From Plantago ovata (taxonomy: Eukaryota; Streptophyta; Magnoliopsida; Lamiales; Plantaginaceae), in the NCBI GenBank assembly GCA_028274465.1, contig CM051457.1, positions 12,489,908-12,553,907 on the forward strand: a stretch of DNA of 64,000 nucleotides, written 5' to 3'. The first letter of the stretch is position 1. Each line of letters starts with the position of its first letter. Below the pieces are notes generated by a model. The model worked only from the letters and a program-made list of their open reading frames with translations, did not search any database and was not told where the DNA came from. Shown one piece after another: positions 12,146 to 25,337 of this stretch. The position numbers and the translations under genes were made by a program.

Positions 12146-15100
12146 AGCAGACAATCAAATACGAAAAAGTAATGACAGTTAATGTAACTTGATATGAGAA
12201 ATGCTAGATGATATTAAGTTTTTCATACTACAATATGAATAGGCCCCATAATTTTTCATGTTAATTACTTGTATACATATTTCAACATCCGTGGATTAGA
12301 GATATGAAAACAATCATTCCTCCATCCTTGACTTTCAAGATAGCTTCAGCTTGATGACTTGAAAGAAGAAAACTAGAACCTGGTGCCTGTAACATTTAAC
12401 TCCAGCTGATAGTAAACAAAAGCTTGTAGATACAACCAACTCTCTTTCAGGTGCAGGTTAAATTACATCCAATCTGTTTTAGACTGAAAGATGTATTGGA
12501 ATTTCTACGCAGTAAAGCTAATCATGAGGTTTGTAGAGTCAATCAACTATAATGTACAGCAGAGAGAACCTAACTCTGGGTTGGCGCCATTCAGCAACTG
12601 AGAGGGAAAACGATTTGTAGACAATCCATATCCGTATAGGTAATAAATCAACTTTCCTACTTTCAGTGCCTCCAATTTCCTATAAAATAAAATAAGATGA
12701 ACTACGAGGGAGGCTTTCCTTCCAATTACTAATGTTATTCTCATTTTCCTAACGATTCATAGTCGTTCTCCATAAGATATATCATAGAATAGAATTTCCT
12801 TTCAAATAGAAACTAAAATGAAGGGTTTGAAAAGCTAATTTCTCAATCCAAGCAGCACCCATTGAAATCCAATACAACATACTAACATACTTGAGATCAG
12901 ATCTATCTAGATAAAAATGGAAATAAGTAATCTACAAAAAAATATTAGATCGGACAACCGTGACTGCCGGAAACAGTTTGAGAGGAAGAAGAAAAGTGAT
13001 AGAATCAATTTAAGGTTAGAAAATTAATACAACACAAATAGGATGAATAACAAAACTAGATCTTCCTTATCATACATGTGCAAAAGCAAAAGATATGTCA
13101 ACAATCAGTACCTGGTGGGAATAAACTAAACCTAATCGATACTAGAATAACTGGCAGAAAGAAAAGACAACGTGGACAAAAGATGCGTACACAAGTTTAT
13201 AAACTATTTGTCCACCTAGGGGGGTCACGTGCCATCACTATGGAAAAGTACAAATTTGGTCATCATTGATTATGTGATAATATATGTAAAACACATTATT
13301 CAAGTAGTCTCAATGTAACACCCTATTTACAAAGACGAGACAAATAAATGGTTTCTTTTATTCACAAGTGAAATTTGGTAAACCAACCAAGATACTGATT
13401 TGAGTAATTTAATATGAAACTAAAGCATTTAATAAGGTGTTACAACAACGAGAGTGCTCAAATAGTATTCAGGTTTTACCAAATATTATCGAATCATCAA
13501 TTTAGCGTTCGTTGTTCCCAAATATACGACCGCTTTTGACATGAATATTATTTGACAACCAAATTTGTAGTTTCGCATAATGCAATGGAGCTCACACGGT
13601 CTCACTATGTGAAAATGTATTTTATAACCTTATCAGCACATCTTTTCTTCAGATTGTATGGTGTTGCCGTCAAGCAATTCTGGTGTCGATTAGGTTTTGT
13701 TTCCACCTTCCTTCCAAGCAGTAATTTGTACACTTTCTCATTTTGCTTCTGCACAGGTCCGATAAGTTGGCCTCATTTTCATTATTCATGCTATTTGTAT
13801 TGGGTTACTTCCCTACCTTAAATGGATGAATTCTTTCTTGTTTTTTAATGTCAATTTGTTTTGAATAATCTTGGTGGATCTCCCTTTAAATCCCTCTTTA
13901 TACCAATTTTAAGATGAATCACGGTTCTTCTTCAATTTAATTTTAATATTTATTTGGGTTTCTTACTTTCCATATTCATTGAGATAGATTTTGATCTCTT
14001 CTTGTTATAAAACTTTGTTTTTGTTGGTAGTATTAGATTTCAATTAGTGTTGCTTGAAATGAGAAATTAGTCTTTCAAGCCTCTCATAATGTGTTTCTAT
14101 TCGAAAGGGAATGTCTCTAGAATATAGTTGATAGCTAACGACTATGAATTGTAAGGATACAATCATACAACACCATGATATGCACCCGAATTGTTCACTT
14201 ACAGCTCAGTCTGGGTAAAATAGAAAAATCCACTTTAAGATGTGAATGCACTCGAGTTCACTAATGACATTTGGTAAAGAAGTACCAAAGTAAGGAACTA
14301 GCCAATTTAGACACGAATTCTGCCAATTGAGCACGAATCGTATTATGAATATCTATATGCATGCATGCATACATACATATATAAACAAACAAACACGAAT
14401 ACGTGGATCAACATTTTGACATCATACCATATCCAACCAGACCTAACCCATGTATTTTTCTCATCAGAAGCACCGTATAAGGAGTTGACGTGAGTAATAG
14501 ACTTAGACATTCAGATCATGACATCTTAGTTCCAAACAAATATTAACCAGATAGAAAATATTACACAAAATCCAAGCATGCTTGCTAATGCAAACTGCAA
14601 CATCTACCAAAGCCCAGACAAAGAAACAATTACAAAACTAATCGCCTACATCGTCATCTGAGAAGTCATATTGTAACCTCCCAAGATATAGTGCATCATA
14701 ACATTTTCTTGCAAATATAACACTAAATGCAGAAGAGTTATCCACAAAATCACTGTACCATAATTAGGTAGTGCAATTCATTCCCTTAACGTCTAGAGTG
14801 TATAAATCACATTGATATATAATTCCCCTAATCATTCTAATTTCACTTAGCCTGAGACAGAATGTGATTAAATAAGGAAGGACTACTCACTTGTTAACAG
14901 AAGGTTCCACCACTTCTGTTTTGGCAACATTTGAAATGTCTTGTTGTGATTCAATCTTCAGCTTCTTCTGCTCCGGCTGCTCAGTAGTAACATCTTCTTC
15001 AACTGATACTGATTCAATTTTAACCGCCATGCTGTTTTCACCGGTAGCCTCCTTCAAAACATCAAAATCGGGAATTGAAATCGAAAAAAAAAAAAAAAAA

Positions 15101-15309
15101 ACAGAAATGAATGAAGAAAACCCTAGTAATTAGTACTAATTGGTAGAAAAAAGTTTGTTGTTCTAGAGGGTTTAGCAGTCAGAAATGAAAAGCAATAACA
15201 AATCACTAACCTGGTGCTGCTTCTGTGGCTGTTGCTGATCCTGGTTGGGCTCTTGAATTGACGGAGTAGGATCCGTAACAGAATTGGAAGATGAAGCTAC
15301 GGACGCCAT
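10802..15309 (-). CDS. Plant protein of unknown function, 201 aa, charged helical centre
   Basis: Five exons on the minus strand (15211-15309, 14891-15051, 11748-11902, 11023-11077, 10802-10937) have matching phases and give 201 residues. The N-terminus is Gln/Ser-rich. The centre is a strongly charged, probably helical stretch (SKEEIEKFKKDQIEKFKEGQ) followed by YLISKYFSDKTIFGGNIFDV. The C-terminal exon encodes SYLDPVTFHALLDGKES. From memory, uncharacterised plant proteins share the pattern of a charged helix, KYFS, GGNIFD and a Tyr-Asp-Pro motif, which supports choosing the distal exons. I do not recognise a function. Intron 2 is nearly 3 kb and holds no second gene that I can support. A possible alternative terminal exon at 11382-11419 is discussed under rejected items. 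Confidence 0.7.
12111..12142. repeat. (GA)n microsatellite
   Basis: An uninterrupted GA dinucleotide run of 32 bases lies inside the large intron of the unknown-function gene. It is likely length-variable between individuals. Confidence 0.9.
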
Positions 15310-15374
15310 TGAAGATACGAGAGAGGTTTCTCAATTAAGTGAAAATTGCTGAATGTTGTTGGTTTGGTTTTGGG

Positions 15375-15383
15375 TTTATAAAA
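15375..15383 (-). promoter_or_regulatory. Candidate TATA box of the 201-aa gene
   Basis: The minus strand reads CTTTTATAAACCC about 70 bases upstream of the start codon. The position and sequence suit a TATA box, implying a short 5' leader. Confidence 0.4.
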
Positions 15384-15844
15384 GACACAGACACCTGTAT
15401 CTGTATGATCCATTTCCACATCAGTCCCTATTTTGTTCCTCATTTCAAACATCAACCCCTACATTTTTGTTATTTCTAAATGGAACTAGCCTTATTAGTC
15501 CCCCGTCCAGTGAATATATACTTCCCCGTTCAAAACTAGTTAAATACATAAAATTTAAAAGCGGACCTGTGGTAAATCCAGTTAATATACACTTTCACCT
15601 CTCAGTATAGTTACTTTAAAGTCTCCCACTTTAGTTCAGTTCATATAAGAGGAATCGAGATAAATTAAAGCGAGATTTAAGAAATAATTATGTTACTAAA
15701 AGATGGATTCAAAAGTAGAATTCAAGCAAAATAATATCAAGTTTCGACAATGACATGTCATGCTCATTGGGTCTCCAAAGAAGGATCTCGTGGAACTTCT
15801 CCTGGGTCATGTAATGTGAAGGTAGGCGTGAGGCCTAAATTAAT

Positions 15845-15935
15845 TTATAAAAATATCATGTGTTGTCAAGGAAAGCTCGGAGAAGTTAATTATTGGTTGC
15901 GTCAACTGTAACGGCTTTACCATGTCATAAGATAA
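15845..15935 (-). pseudogene. Decayed copy of one PRP19 WD40 exon
   Basis: On the minus strand the stretch aligns by eye with the PRP19 exon at 18690-18794. The shared plus-strand tracts are GTTGTCAAGGAAAGCTC versus CTGTCAAGGGAAGCTG, ATTGGTTGCGT, and CTGTAACGGCTT, with CATGTCATAA following in both. The open frame reads MVKPLQLTQPIINFSEL where the live gene has [16 protein letters not shown] in the same alternative frame. It is diverged, lacks flanking exons and cannot be expressed as a WD40 protein. It lies about 1.4 kb beyond the 3' end of PRP19. Confidence 0.72.
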
Positions 15936-17299
15936 ATACTTACTCCACATATTTAAGTTCAATACTTTAATTAATTTAAAAATGTATTTTGATCTCAAAT
16001 TAATTATATATAAAAACAATTGGGAGGAAAGACAAAACAATGTATGTGTTGAATTTAAATGTTGTCCAACATAACTACCAACATTCAATATGTTAATTAG
16101 TATTCATTAAGCAGCAAAACCAAGCCATTGCATGAACCCAACACCATTTCCAAGTTTGAGGCAGGCCAGATGGCTCCTTCGACACATTTGTTTTCTTTAT
16201 CGGCAAAGAGCGAGGAGTGAGCTAAAATCGGAGATCAAGTGCAGATTTCTTCTTGGAGAGTGAGATACATTGATGAACTTGAGGAAGTGGAGAGATTTAT
16301 CTTCCATAATTTCGATATACACTTGCATCTAACTACATTTTTAATAGTGAATGGTGTAAGAATCTCCAACAAGGTTTCTTCCGGGAGATAGGGGCTCCTC
16401 ATTATCGGGCATGTTGCACTGAATGTGAATTAGAGTTCATCAGTTTTCAGTAAGTTCAATCTCATTTAGGAGCCGTTCGGTAGGGAAATCAACATTTCAG
16501 TGTTTGGGTGTGAAAGTAACTTTTCTTCCAGTTTTAGTTGAAATTGCAAATACCTTTTTTATTAGATCTTCATAAACTTGTTTTTTTGGGTTTTTTTTTA
16601 CGTATTGGATTTGAACATAACATTTCAAGACTCGTAACTTCAATGTTACTCCGTAGGAAGTTGCTTGGTTGGTTTTCCAAATTTGATCTTGACATAAAGT
16701 ACTAATTTCCTTAGAAAGGAAAAAATAGGCTTCCAGATTAATAATAAAATTATAAACCCAAAAGACATGGTACTACTATCTAGTTTCAGCCTAAAAGTTA
16801 AAATCCCGGAAAAACGCATATTCAGGATGCAAGATTACAATACTTCTCACTTCTCAGTTGGATGTGCGAGAGATCTCTGTGGTTAATTGGTTATACATCA
16901 TGCAAGGCTAGGCCATAATCACATGTGAATTCCAACTTTTTTTTCTCTAGAGAAGGTCGAGGACTCGAGATCTAGTATATTAAAATTCCTCCTAGTTACA
17001 CATGATGAACATAGTAAATCAGAGTTTTACAAAAAAGAACATCACTCTACCAATACATATTGTCCACCCATGACTGGGTGCTTCATAATGAAAATATAGG
17101 CAGTATGATGAGTACAACTATCCAGTCCACAGTATTTCTCTTTTCGGACACCAGCAACCCCATATGACTGGGCTTTAATTGATTCAACCGTAGAAGCCTC
17201 ATAATATTACAGCGTCAAATCTAACTCACCTCAGTCAAAACCCAACAAACATAACGTTGCTGCTGCAACAGTAGCCAATTACCCATCAGAAAATAAGCC
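15936..17299. other. Intergenic region 3' of PRP19, no gene seen
   Basis: I see no coding frame with conserved motifs. The part nearest 17300 is the PRP19 3' untranslated region. A GGAGCCGTTCGGTAGGG motif near 16470 resembles one end of common plant MITEs, but no partner end is visible. Confidence 0.4.
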
Positions 17300-20200
17300 C
17301 TACATGTCTGATGGACCATCTTCGCTCGGCAGACTGAATATTCGAAGGTTTCTATCCATTGACCCAACAGCCAGGTATTTTGCATCAGGCCCAAATTTCA
17401 CGCTTGTTACTTTACCTGCATTCATTTCCATGAAGACATTAATTAATAAGCTATAAAAGATCAGACATATTGCATTACATTGAATAGGGATTATCGCTAC
17501 AGAAGCGACATCATCATAAAAGGAAAGCAGATTTGTGGACAAAAGCATCCTAACAATATCAGATTTGCGATGGATGGTAACTCTGACCTGTTCCTGACAA
17601 GTCTGGGAGTGTTTTGATGCAATTCCATTCTGATTTTACATTAGCAACTTGATACACTCTGCATTATACAAGAAAAAGAATATTATTATTGCGATTTTGC
17701 ATTTAACATGAAAAGGTCAAAGCAAGACCCTAAACATACTGAGACAACATAAATTCTTCAAGGAGATTACCTGATGTCTGCACCCCCTAGTGCAAGGTAA
17801 CTTCCACTGTGGTCAAATTCAACTGCAAAATGAGGTGCGTTAAGAGCAGATGAATGGCAAGATTACGCCAGCCAAATTAACCAATACACGGAGAAAATCG
17901 TACAAAAGCAGGTCAATTAAATTCTTGGAAAATGCATGGATTACTTTTGTCTGTGTCCTAATAAGGTGCTGAGAGGTGTTATACAAATAGGTCTTATGCA
18001 GGCTTATAAGAAAAACACAACTTTCTCAAAATGTTACCTTCAACACATTAGATGCAGAATAAAATATCAGATTCCAGTCATAGGACAACAAAGTACCTGA
18101 TTGGGTGGGTATATTTTCCTCATATGGGGAAAACGTCCTGAAATTTCTCAGTTTACGAAGATCCCAAAGCTTAACACCATCTTGGGCAGCAGTCTGAAAG
18201 ATGAAGCACAACAATTACAATAATGAAACTTGTGATAGTCCAGAATTCACAGTTGCTATGGAACAAAAACATACAGCCAAGAAGTAACCATTCTCTGAAA
18301 AGGAGATTGCAGTTACTGCACCGACATGCCCATCAAATGTGGCAACATTTGCCTGGAAATAAAATATGGAGCATCAATTAATTGAAGATTTAGAAAGAAC
18401 GACAAAGAACAAGGTGAAATCACAACAAGGAAAAACAATATGGCTATCAACCTGACTTTTTACATCCCAAATCTTAACAACAGCCTCAGAGGTACCAGTT
18501 CCAAGGATAAGACCGTCAGGGTGAAAAGCTGCAGATGTGTAGCCACCAGAAGATACTGAAGTATCCTCAACCTACAAATGCCGAAGAAATGTAACATATA
18601 TAAATAAATATATAGTTTAAAAAAAAAAAAAAGAGAACACATCTGTGTCAAGTTCAGAATTGCATCAGATATAAAGACGTAGGTATGACCTGGGTGAGAC
18701 ATAAACCAGAACCAAGTTCATAGAAACACCATGATCTGTCAAGGGAAGCTGTGACAAAGTAATCATTGGTTGCGTGTACTGTAACGGCTTGAACCTGTCA
18801 TAACAGTAACAAGAAAAAAACAAATTCAGGAGGCATGACCATGTGATAGTCAATATCAGCGAGCTGGTGACGAATAATCACAAACAGACACGTAGACTCC
18901 AGATTTCTTTCACCAAGTGTTGCAAATATGTGAAAGAATACAAGGTGATTATACTCATTCATCTTACAGCACGCTCTAAAAACAGTTGAAGCACCTAAAT
19001 TCGTGCTACATGTTCTAAAATCCGTAGAGTGTGCTTGAAGGGCTATAATAGTTGGAATATACCTCAGCAGTATGATCCGTGAGAACATGCCGGCATTTGT
19101 AATTACCATCTTCAGATGCTCCCCATACTCGTACTGTCTGCAAACAGCATAACATAGCCATATCTTCAAGACCCAAAAAAAAAAAAAAAACTTGACAAAA
19201 CCATAGTTACAAAGGACAATAAAATGCTGAAACGTTCGAAGTACTGTTGGCAAGTTACACCCTAAGCTAAGACAACTTTCATTTCAACCGCATCCAAATG
19301 AAAAAAGGTAACAAACAAAAATCCACTACAAAACCCGCACTGGTTGGAAGAAGGGGGTGGGGTGTACTAGTGCTATGACATAGAATTGAAACATATGACG
19401 GTATGGGACGTGTCTCAGAATATACTATTTGAATCAAAAGCATCATTAAATATGAGTAATTACTCCATCCTCAACATCCCCCAATGGTATATTAACACCG
19501 GGGTTAATAGATGTAATACTAACTAGAACAGAACCATCACAAAACAGTTTACATAAATATAGGTTCCAGCTTAGCTGTATATGTAGATGGAGAACAGACC
19601 AAGTGTAAATTTAAATAGTCCAGTTCCAAAACTTAAGCAGAGCTGTTAAACAAGACTTAGATGCACATACATATTTCTGCCAGAACTAGCACACCAAATG
19701 TATTACATAGATTTGTATGGAGAAACCAATTTACCTTATCAGATGAACCACTCACTACAAGTTCACCCTCCACAACAAACTTCACGCTCGTAACCTTAAA
19801 ATTAAAAAAAAATTAAAAAAAAAAAAGCATGAATCATGTCCTATTAGAAAGCAATGATACAATTGCATAACTGTGCAAAAGTAGAACAGCAGACCTTCTT
19901 TGAGTGTCCACTGAGAGTGGATAAAACTTGACCAGAAGGTCTATCAAAAACTACAATATTAGAATCAGCTCCTCCAGTGGCAATGATGTCCTATAACAGC
20001 ATATAATATAGTAATCAGGTGACTGGTGACAGTAAAATCCAAAACCAAAGTTTACTCGTTCGCACATTTACATCATTAAGCCAATCCAACAGCACAGCGG
20101 TAAAGTGACCATGCTAATTAGCAAAATTCATCCAAAATAAAAACAAAAAAGGGTACTCTTATATCGTATAGACACCCATGTAAAAAAGATAGTAAATGAA

Positions 20201-21003
20201 ATTCTAAGCATCTAAGTTTACAAAGACAATATAATACAATGACCTTTCCATTAAATTCTTGTGTTAATATATGTTTCTTAGGCTCTACAGGTCTAAAATG
20301 GCATATAGCAACAACAAATCCATAATGATATCAAAATGTGTGTTAGTTTCCAGATCGTATAATGGTCCTTCCAAGAAAAGAAATAATAAATTGATGATAA
20401 AACGGCTTTCACTTAAGCAGTTGTACAAGTAACGTATCAAATTGTCTGACTTTATATGCCAAAGAAATAATACAGCAAGCAGCAGGGCATGACATAACCA
20501 AATAGAAAAACATATGTAATCACATTGCTTCTATTAATAGCAGCAGCAGTTTCAGCGTATAAATTTCTTTTACAGAGCGAAAACCTGTTTCAGTGTGGGA
20601 ACTATGAAGTTTCTTTGTCAGAGTGAAAACCTTTGTTCACATAAATTGTCACTTGTCCGACTTTCTAAGGCAAACAATATATGCTAGAGCAAGAAGTATG
20701 ATTTTGCATCAGTTTATTTTCCAATGTTAGTTTAAAGCCAATACTGAGTTATCATGATCACAAAACCTCAATGCAGGTAACTTCATTAATAGATAGACTA
20801 CCACAAACATACATATAAGGGCAAAAGCCTTCACATACTTTGGAGAATTGGATGTCCATCGACAATATGCCAGGTTTGTTTGTTCGGTGGAGAGGATTCA
20901 CAGTAACTTGAGTATATCTTTCGACATCATCAATTGGAGCAAGTGTTGAAGGTATCTGTAAAATACATAAAGATGAGAATATATGAAAGAAACAGACATA
21001 CCA

Positions 21004-21041
<38 letters not shown>

Positions 21042-24000
21042 TGAAGAATGAAATCAAGAAGTAGAAGAAAGAAAGAAGAGAAGCTGAATTCTACAGGGAT
21101 GTGACAACTGACAAGCACTAGTAAAACTCATGGCTTACTTATCGCCAAAAGGTGAAGTTTGAAATCCTACACTCTAGCCAACTCCTATTTAGATATATAC
21201 TAGCAATAACTAGATGCATACTCAGATCAAGGGCTCCAAAGCTATTAGGAGCTCTCTCAATCACAAGGTAGTGCTTTAGCAACTAGATTTCTGGAATTTA
21301 ATATTTATGAATGATCTCAGTTATCAACATAGATCAACTGGCACAATAAACAATATCCAAAAAAGGAAAAAGGTTCATATAGTTGTGCAGTAAGTCATCA
21401 TCAAGGCAAATGGCCATTCTAAAATTCATCAGTTTCAAAAAACAATTTATATAATTAGATCAGGTGCTATTCTCAAATTGAATTTCAGAGCACGGTAGTT
21501 TCTTACCATCATTACTACTTTTTGAATAAAATCACAAATTAGCAGTTGCTCCTACCAAGATAAAGAGTGAAGTTGCAGAAATTACCTGCCGCTTTTTCCT
21601 TTTTTGTGAAAGAAGAGTATTACATTCTGTGAGATCAGAAATGATATTGCTTGTGATCCCTGGACGTATTCTTTTCCCATCGGAACCAGGCTCGTCATCC
21701 TCAGCAGCTGCATATTCAAAGAAGCAAAAATATTGCATCCTCTACATGATCTTAAAAGTAACTCCAACTTTAAACAAGCACTAGGCAAGAACCTCTTTTC
21801 CCATTGCTCAGGACAGCAGGATTGACAGCATTTTGTGATGCCATTGACAGAGGAATCTGCCTTTCAGCCTGTGCCAGTAACGCCCTGGCCTCATCTCTTT
21901 CCTTCTTCAGCCTTGCAATGACACGACAAGCAGCATCATGCTGCATGGATTGACAAAAAAGTTCAGTAACCATAGCACATACGTAATTACAGTGAACTTC
22001 CTACTTGTGATACAAAGCATACCTGATATAAAGCATGACTTAGCTCTTGCCTTGCAGTATGTAACTGTTTCTCCAATGCAAAATTTGATAGCATCAAACC
22101 ATCCCATTCCTAGTTAAGATAAAGAATTAAATAAATTAGTGTATTAAGCTGTAGAAGACGCTGGGAGACAATATGTCACTTGCTGAACACGTGCTACGCC
22201 TTTTTTCTCTGTTCGGTGTGCACTACGCGGGGGTACACACCTTTATTTTCTCAAGAATATACTTTTCTATGGATTATCATGTGTGGTCATCATTTGTTCA
22301 GAAGAGAGGCGAGTGCGGTCAAGGTTATTTGTGATTTCTGTGTTTTATTTGTTCGGAGATGGGTTAAATGATTGTGTTTCACAAGTCACCCTATCTAATA
22401 CTAAAAAACAATAAGAAGAATACAATGAAATTGATGAACAGTGAAAAGGGAAAAAGAAGAAGTCAATTCCAAAACCACAAATTCATACACATCACATGGT
22501 TATAGAAGTAGAATCTCCAGGCAACAAAAATAGCCTGAATATTAGCAGGGTAACAATATATTGAAAAACTCCTCATAGCATACAACTCAGTCATATGATT
22601 AAGTCATGTTCAAGCTCTTCGATTGCCAACTCAGAATATCACATTCTATTCCTTTGTCATGAAGTTAAGAAGTTATGTTTTACGAATATGTAAAACAAAA
22701 ACAAAAAAGAAAAATAGGGGAAAAAAGTATATTTAATATGTGCTTTACATATATCTACTGAAATATCTCAGGCTTAAGAAACTTAGGTATCTCAATCAAC
22801 TACAAGTCTATCCAAAAACAAGCATACTGAAATAGAGTGAAGTATACTAAAAAGAATAGTGTGCAAGTATTGCCTCGTGTGAATGAGTCATAATAGTCGC
22901 CTTCAAATGTATCTTATCCAGAACACATCAGATTAGGGTTAAATATAATTATGAATGTTACTCCGCTCTAGCAGATGACAGCAATGGTCAAGCACGTGAA
23001 AGGAGGAAACACAAAGAACTTGAAGGAAACATCTATTACTAAACTAGGCAATTTGGGTTATGACTCTAAACAGACTTCAATAAAAACAATATTGGTAAAC
23101 TAGTTTACCTTCTAAAAGAGTGGGTGTGTGGTAGGTGTGTGGGGGAGGGGGGAGACCACACATAGCTAGATTAATTCATTTAACTGTCAAGTAATGAGGA
23201 CAGACGTACAATTTGAAACATTCCCAGCATTCCAGGAATACTTGCAGCCTGCACGGGTCGGGGCTTCACTATCTGCAAAGAGTGGATCCAAATAAATAGC
23301 TTTTCCCAAATATTGCTACTTAACAGAGAATGGGAAAATATGAATAAATCCCTAGATAGTTGGAAATTTGGGGAGAGGTGTACCTTTCCAGTCTTGACAG
23401 GCACAATATCATCCAGTGTCAGGGGTTCTCCAGTAATTGGACATTTGCCGAAGTCCTAAACACATCAAAGAGAATCATTGCAGGAAAATAGAAACATAAA
23501 TAATATAACATATAAACAAGATACCAGGAGAAAGCGTAAATATACTGAATACCAGTTCAGTAATGTTGATTACAAAATATCCAAGGAAATCCTTTAAATA
23601 TTTCAGACAAAGCTCGAAGTACACTACAAGTTATACTCAGTATATAAAGTTATAACCCAGGATATCAGTTCGCTGTGCTGATAGAACCCACATACTTTCA
23701 ACAATGACTAAACTATGGCTTCTGAGAGAAATGAAACTCAACTCTTACAGTAACAGGAGTTCATACAAGTGTATATGCTCTTGTTTGAATGAACATTTAA
23801 TAGACAGTTCAGAACATTTAATTTATATGAACTGTATGTTCCCGGCATTCAATCAAAACGTTTAACTACTAAAACATAATGGAATTAAGATTTAAAAAAC
23901 ATTTTCTCTGGAACTCAATAATTTATGATAATTACACTAGCAGAAAAATCCAGCCAAAACAAAAGTTTTTAAAGTAATCCAGCCACCAAAAGCTAAGCTT

Positions 24001-24549
24001 ATTCATTCCATACAAAATCATGACATGGGTGACAGAAAATTTAGAGCCATAAATATGGAAATTCATCTAGTTGAGTGACATCTTGTACATTTCATTCTAG
24101 AAAGTCTTATTGTATCTCCGTAACACAGTTAAGCACTCAGCCACCAAACATTAAACTCATCATGGGTGACACAGAATCTAAGCCATAACTATGGGAATTC
24201 ATCATAGAAATTCACCAGTGTTACCTCAACATTAACCAAATCCACCCAAGTCTAGAACCCTAGCAATCGATGTCTCAAAGTAAATGAATGCGGAAAGCAA
24301 GTATAGAAACACGTACTGAGATATGGCGCTCGATTAGGCGCTTCTCGAACAGAAGACCGGAGCCCTTGGAGACGACAGGCTCCTCCGGCACCTCGCCAGA
24401 AACTGTGAAGACAAGGATTCAAGCTAACAGATCAGACAGGGTTAACCAAAAACGAAGAGCACAAAGACATACGAAAATTAAGCAGAGGCGCATACAGAGA
24501 AACGGGCGTCGCCATTGAAATTGAGAGAAAACTTACTTGAGCAATTCAT
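17300..24549 (-). CDS. PRP19: Pre-mRNA-processing factor 19, U-box E3 ligase with WD40 repeats
   Basis: I resolve 18 exons totalling 1578 bases, 525 residues, the usual length of plant MAC3/PRP19. Exon ends: 24537-24549, 24317-24402, 23384-23455, 23210-23272, 22023-22109, 21793-21940, 21586-21707, 20839-20955, 19895-19990, 19735-19794, 19063-19137, 18690-18794, 18452-18571, 18275-18352, 18097-18193, 17771-17822, 17588-17658, 17300-17415. Residues 1-70 are the U-box ([36 protein letters not shown]). A coiled coil follows ([35 protein letters not shown]), then seven WD40 blades (for example [33 protein letters not shown]). The family protein is a ubiquitin ligase in the spliceosome-associated NTC/MAC complex, needed for splicing and plant immunity. 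The first exon is only 13 bases, which is easily missed. Confidence 0.97.
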
Positions 24550-24701
24550 CTTCTGTGTGGGTTTAGAGCTAGGGTTTGAGTGGAGGGAGAGCTGAAGGGA
24601 GTGAAGATGGGTAAACAAAAAAACGAGACCTATTAAAAACGAAGCGGAAGAGACCCGGATTTTGACTGCTAGGAGTACTTGTATAGAGAAAAAAAAGAGT
24701 A

Positions 24702-24709
24702 CTTATATA
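24702..24709 (-). promoter_or_regulatory. Candidate TATA box of PRP19
   Basis: The minus strand reads CTCTATATAAGTACTC about 155 bases upstream of the start codon. The core is a strong TATATAAG match. A near-duplicate block (GAGTACTT..TATAGAGA) occurs twice between 24674 and 24713. Confidence 0.4.
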
Positions 24710-25139
24710 GAGAAGCCCCATGCGGTTAAAAAGTAACTGGGGTGGCCGGGTGGGGGTGAAAAAATGGTATTTCAGGGATTGGGAAATAAATTTAAATTAC
24801 ATAATCAATTAATCACCCGTCATTTAATAGAGTTTAATAATTAAATGAATTGTAAAACACTTGACTCATGCTAATATAATAAACTCCAATTTTTGTCATT
24901 AACTAGTTCAATAAAAGTTCCACCTCTTGAAAATCGATGTATATGTATATAAGAAAAATACTTATATCTATGAATTAATCTTGACAAAAACAAATATCTA
25001 ATCAAAACAACTTTTTAATTAGAGTTATGTGTTAGTTTGTGAGATCAAAATCAGCGTACTAGTGAGAGATCGACCCAAAAGTAATCGTGTCAGTTTAAAG
25101 TGTTAGACTGTTGTTCATTTAGTGATAGACGTTAAGCTC

Positions 25140-25337
25140 TGTTCTCTTCGTCTGAAAATTGATTATTTTAAGTTCAGTTCAGATGCATTAAGTTCAGTTC
25201 AGATGCAATAAGTTCAGTTCAGTTCAGATGCACCTAATAGTTTTTTATACTACAAACAAGTTCAGTTCATTTCAGTTCAGATGCATTAAGTTCAGTTCAG
25301 ATCAGTTCTGTTCAGCTCAGTTCAGACGAAGAGAACA
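25140..25337. mobile_element. ~200-bp MITE with TTCAGTTCAG internal repeats
   Basis: A 17-base terminal inverted repeat bounds the element: TGTTCTCTTCGTCTGAA at 25140-25156 and its complement at 25321-25337. The inside is mostly TTAAGTTCAGTTCAGATGCA-like repeats. No clear target duplication is visible. A related left end (GTTCTCTTCGTCTCAAAATT) with AGTTCAG repeats occurs at about 62438-62515. Remaining sequence between 24600 and 26250 is AT-rich with no supported gene. Confidence 0.72.

Noticed and set aside
16465-16700. MITE-like end GGAGCCGTTCGGTAGGG
   Set aside because: No inverted partner or target duplication found within several hundred bases.
16870-16980. Possible tRNA-like or SINE promoter (GTGGTTAATTGGTTA and GGTCGAGGACTCGAG)
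   Set aside because: The A-box resemblance is fair, but the B-box resemblance is weak and too far away, and no cloverleaf can be drawn.
21005-21039. 35-base poly(A) run as a retroposon tail
   Set aside because: It lies in PRP19 intron 7 (plus strand) without an adjacent recognisable retroposed sequence or flanking direct repeats; simple homopolymer is enough.
22180-22371. Open frame in PRP19 intron 4 on the opposite strand
   Set aside because: Short, Cys/Phe-rich by composition, no family motif, and lies within an intron.
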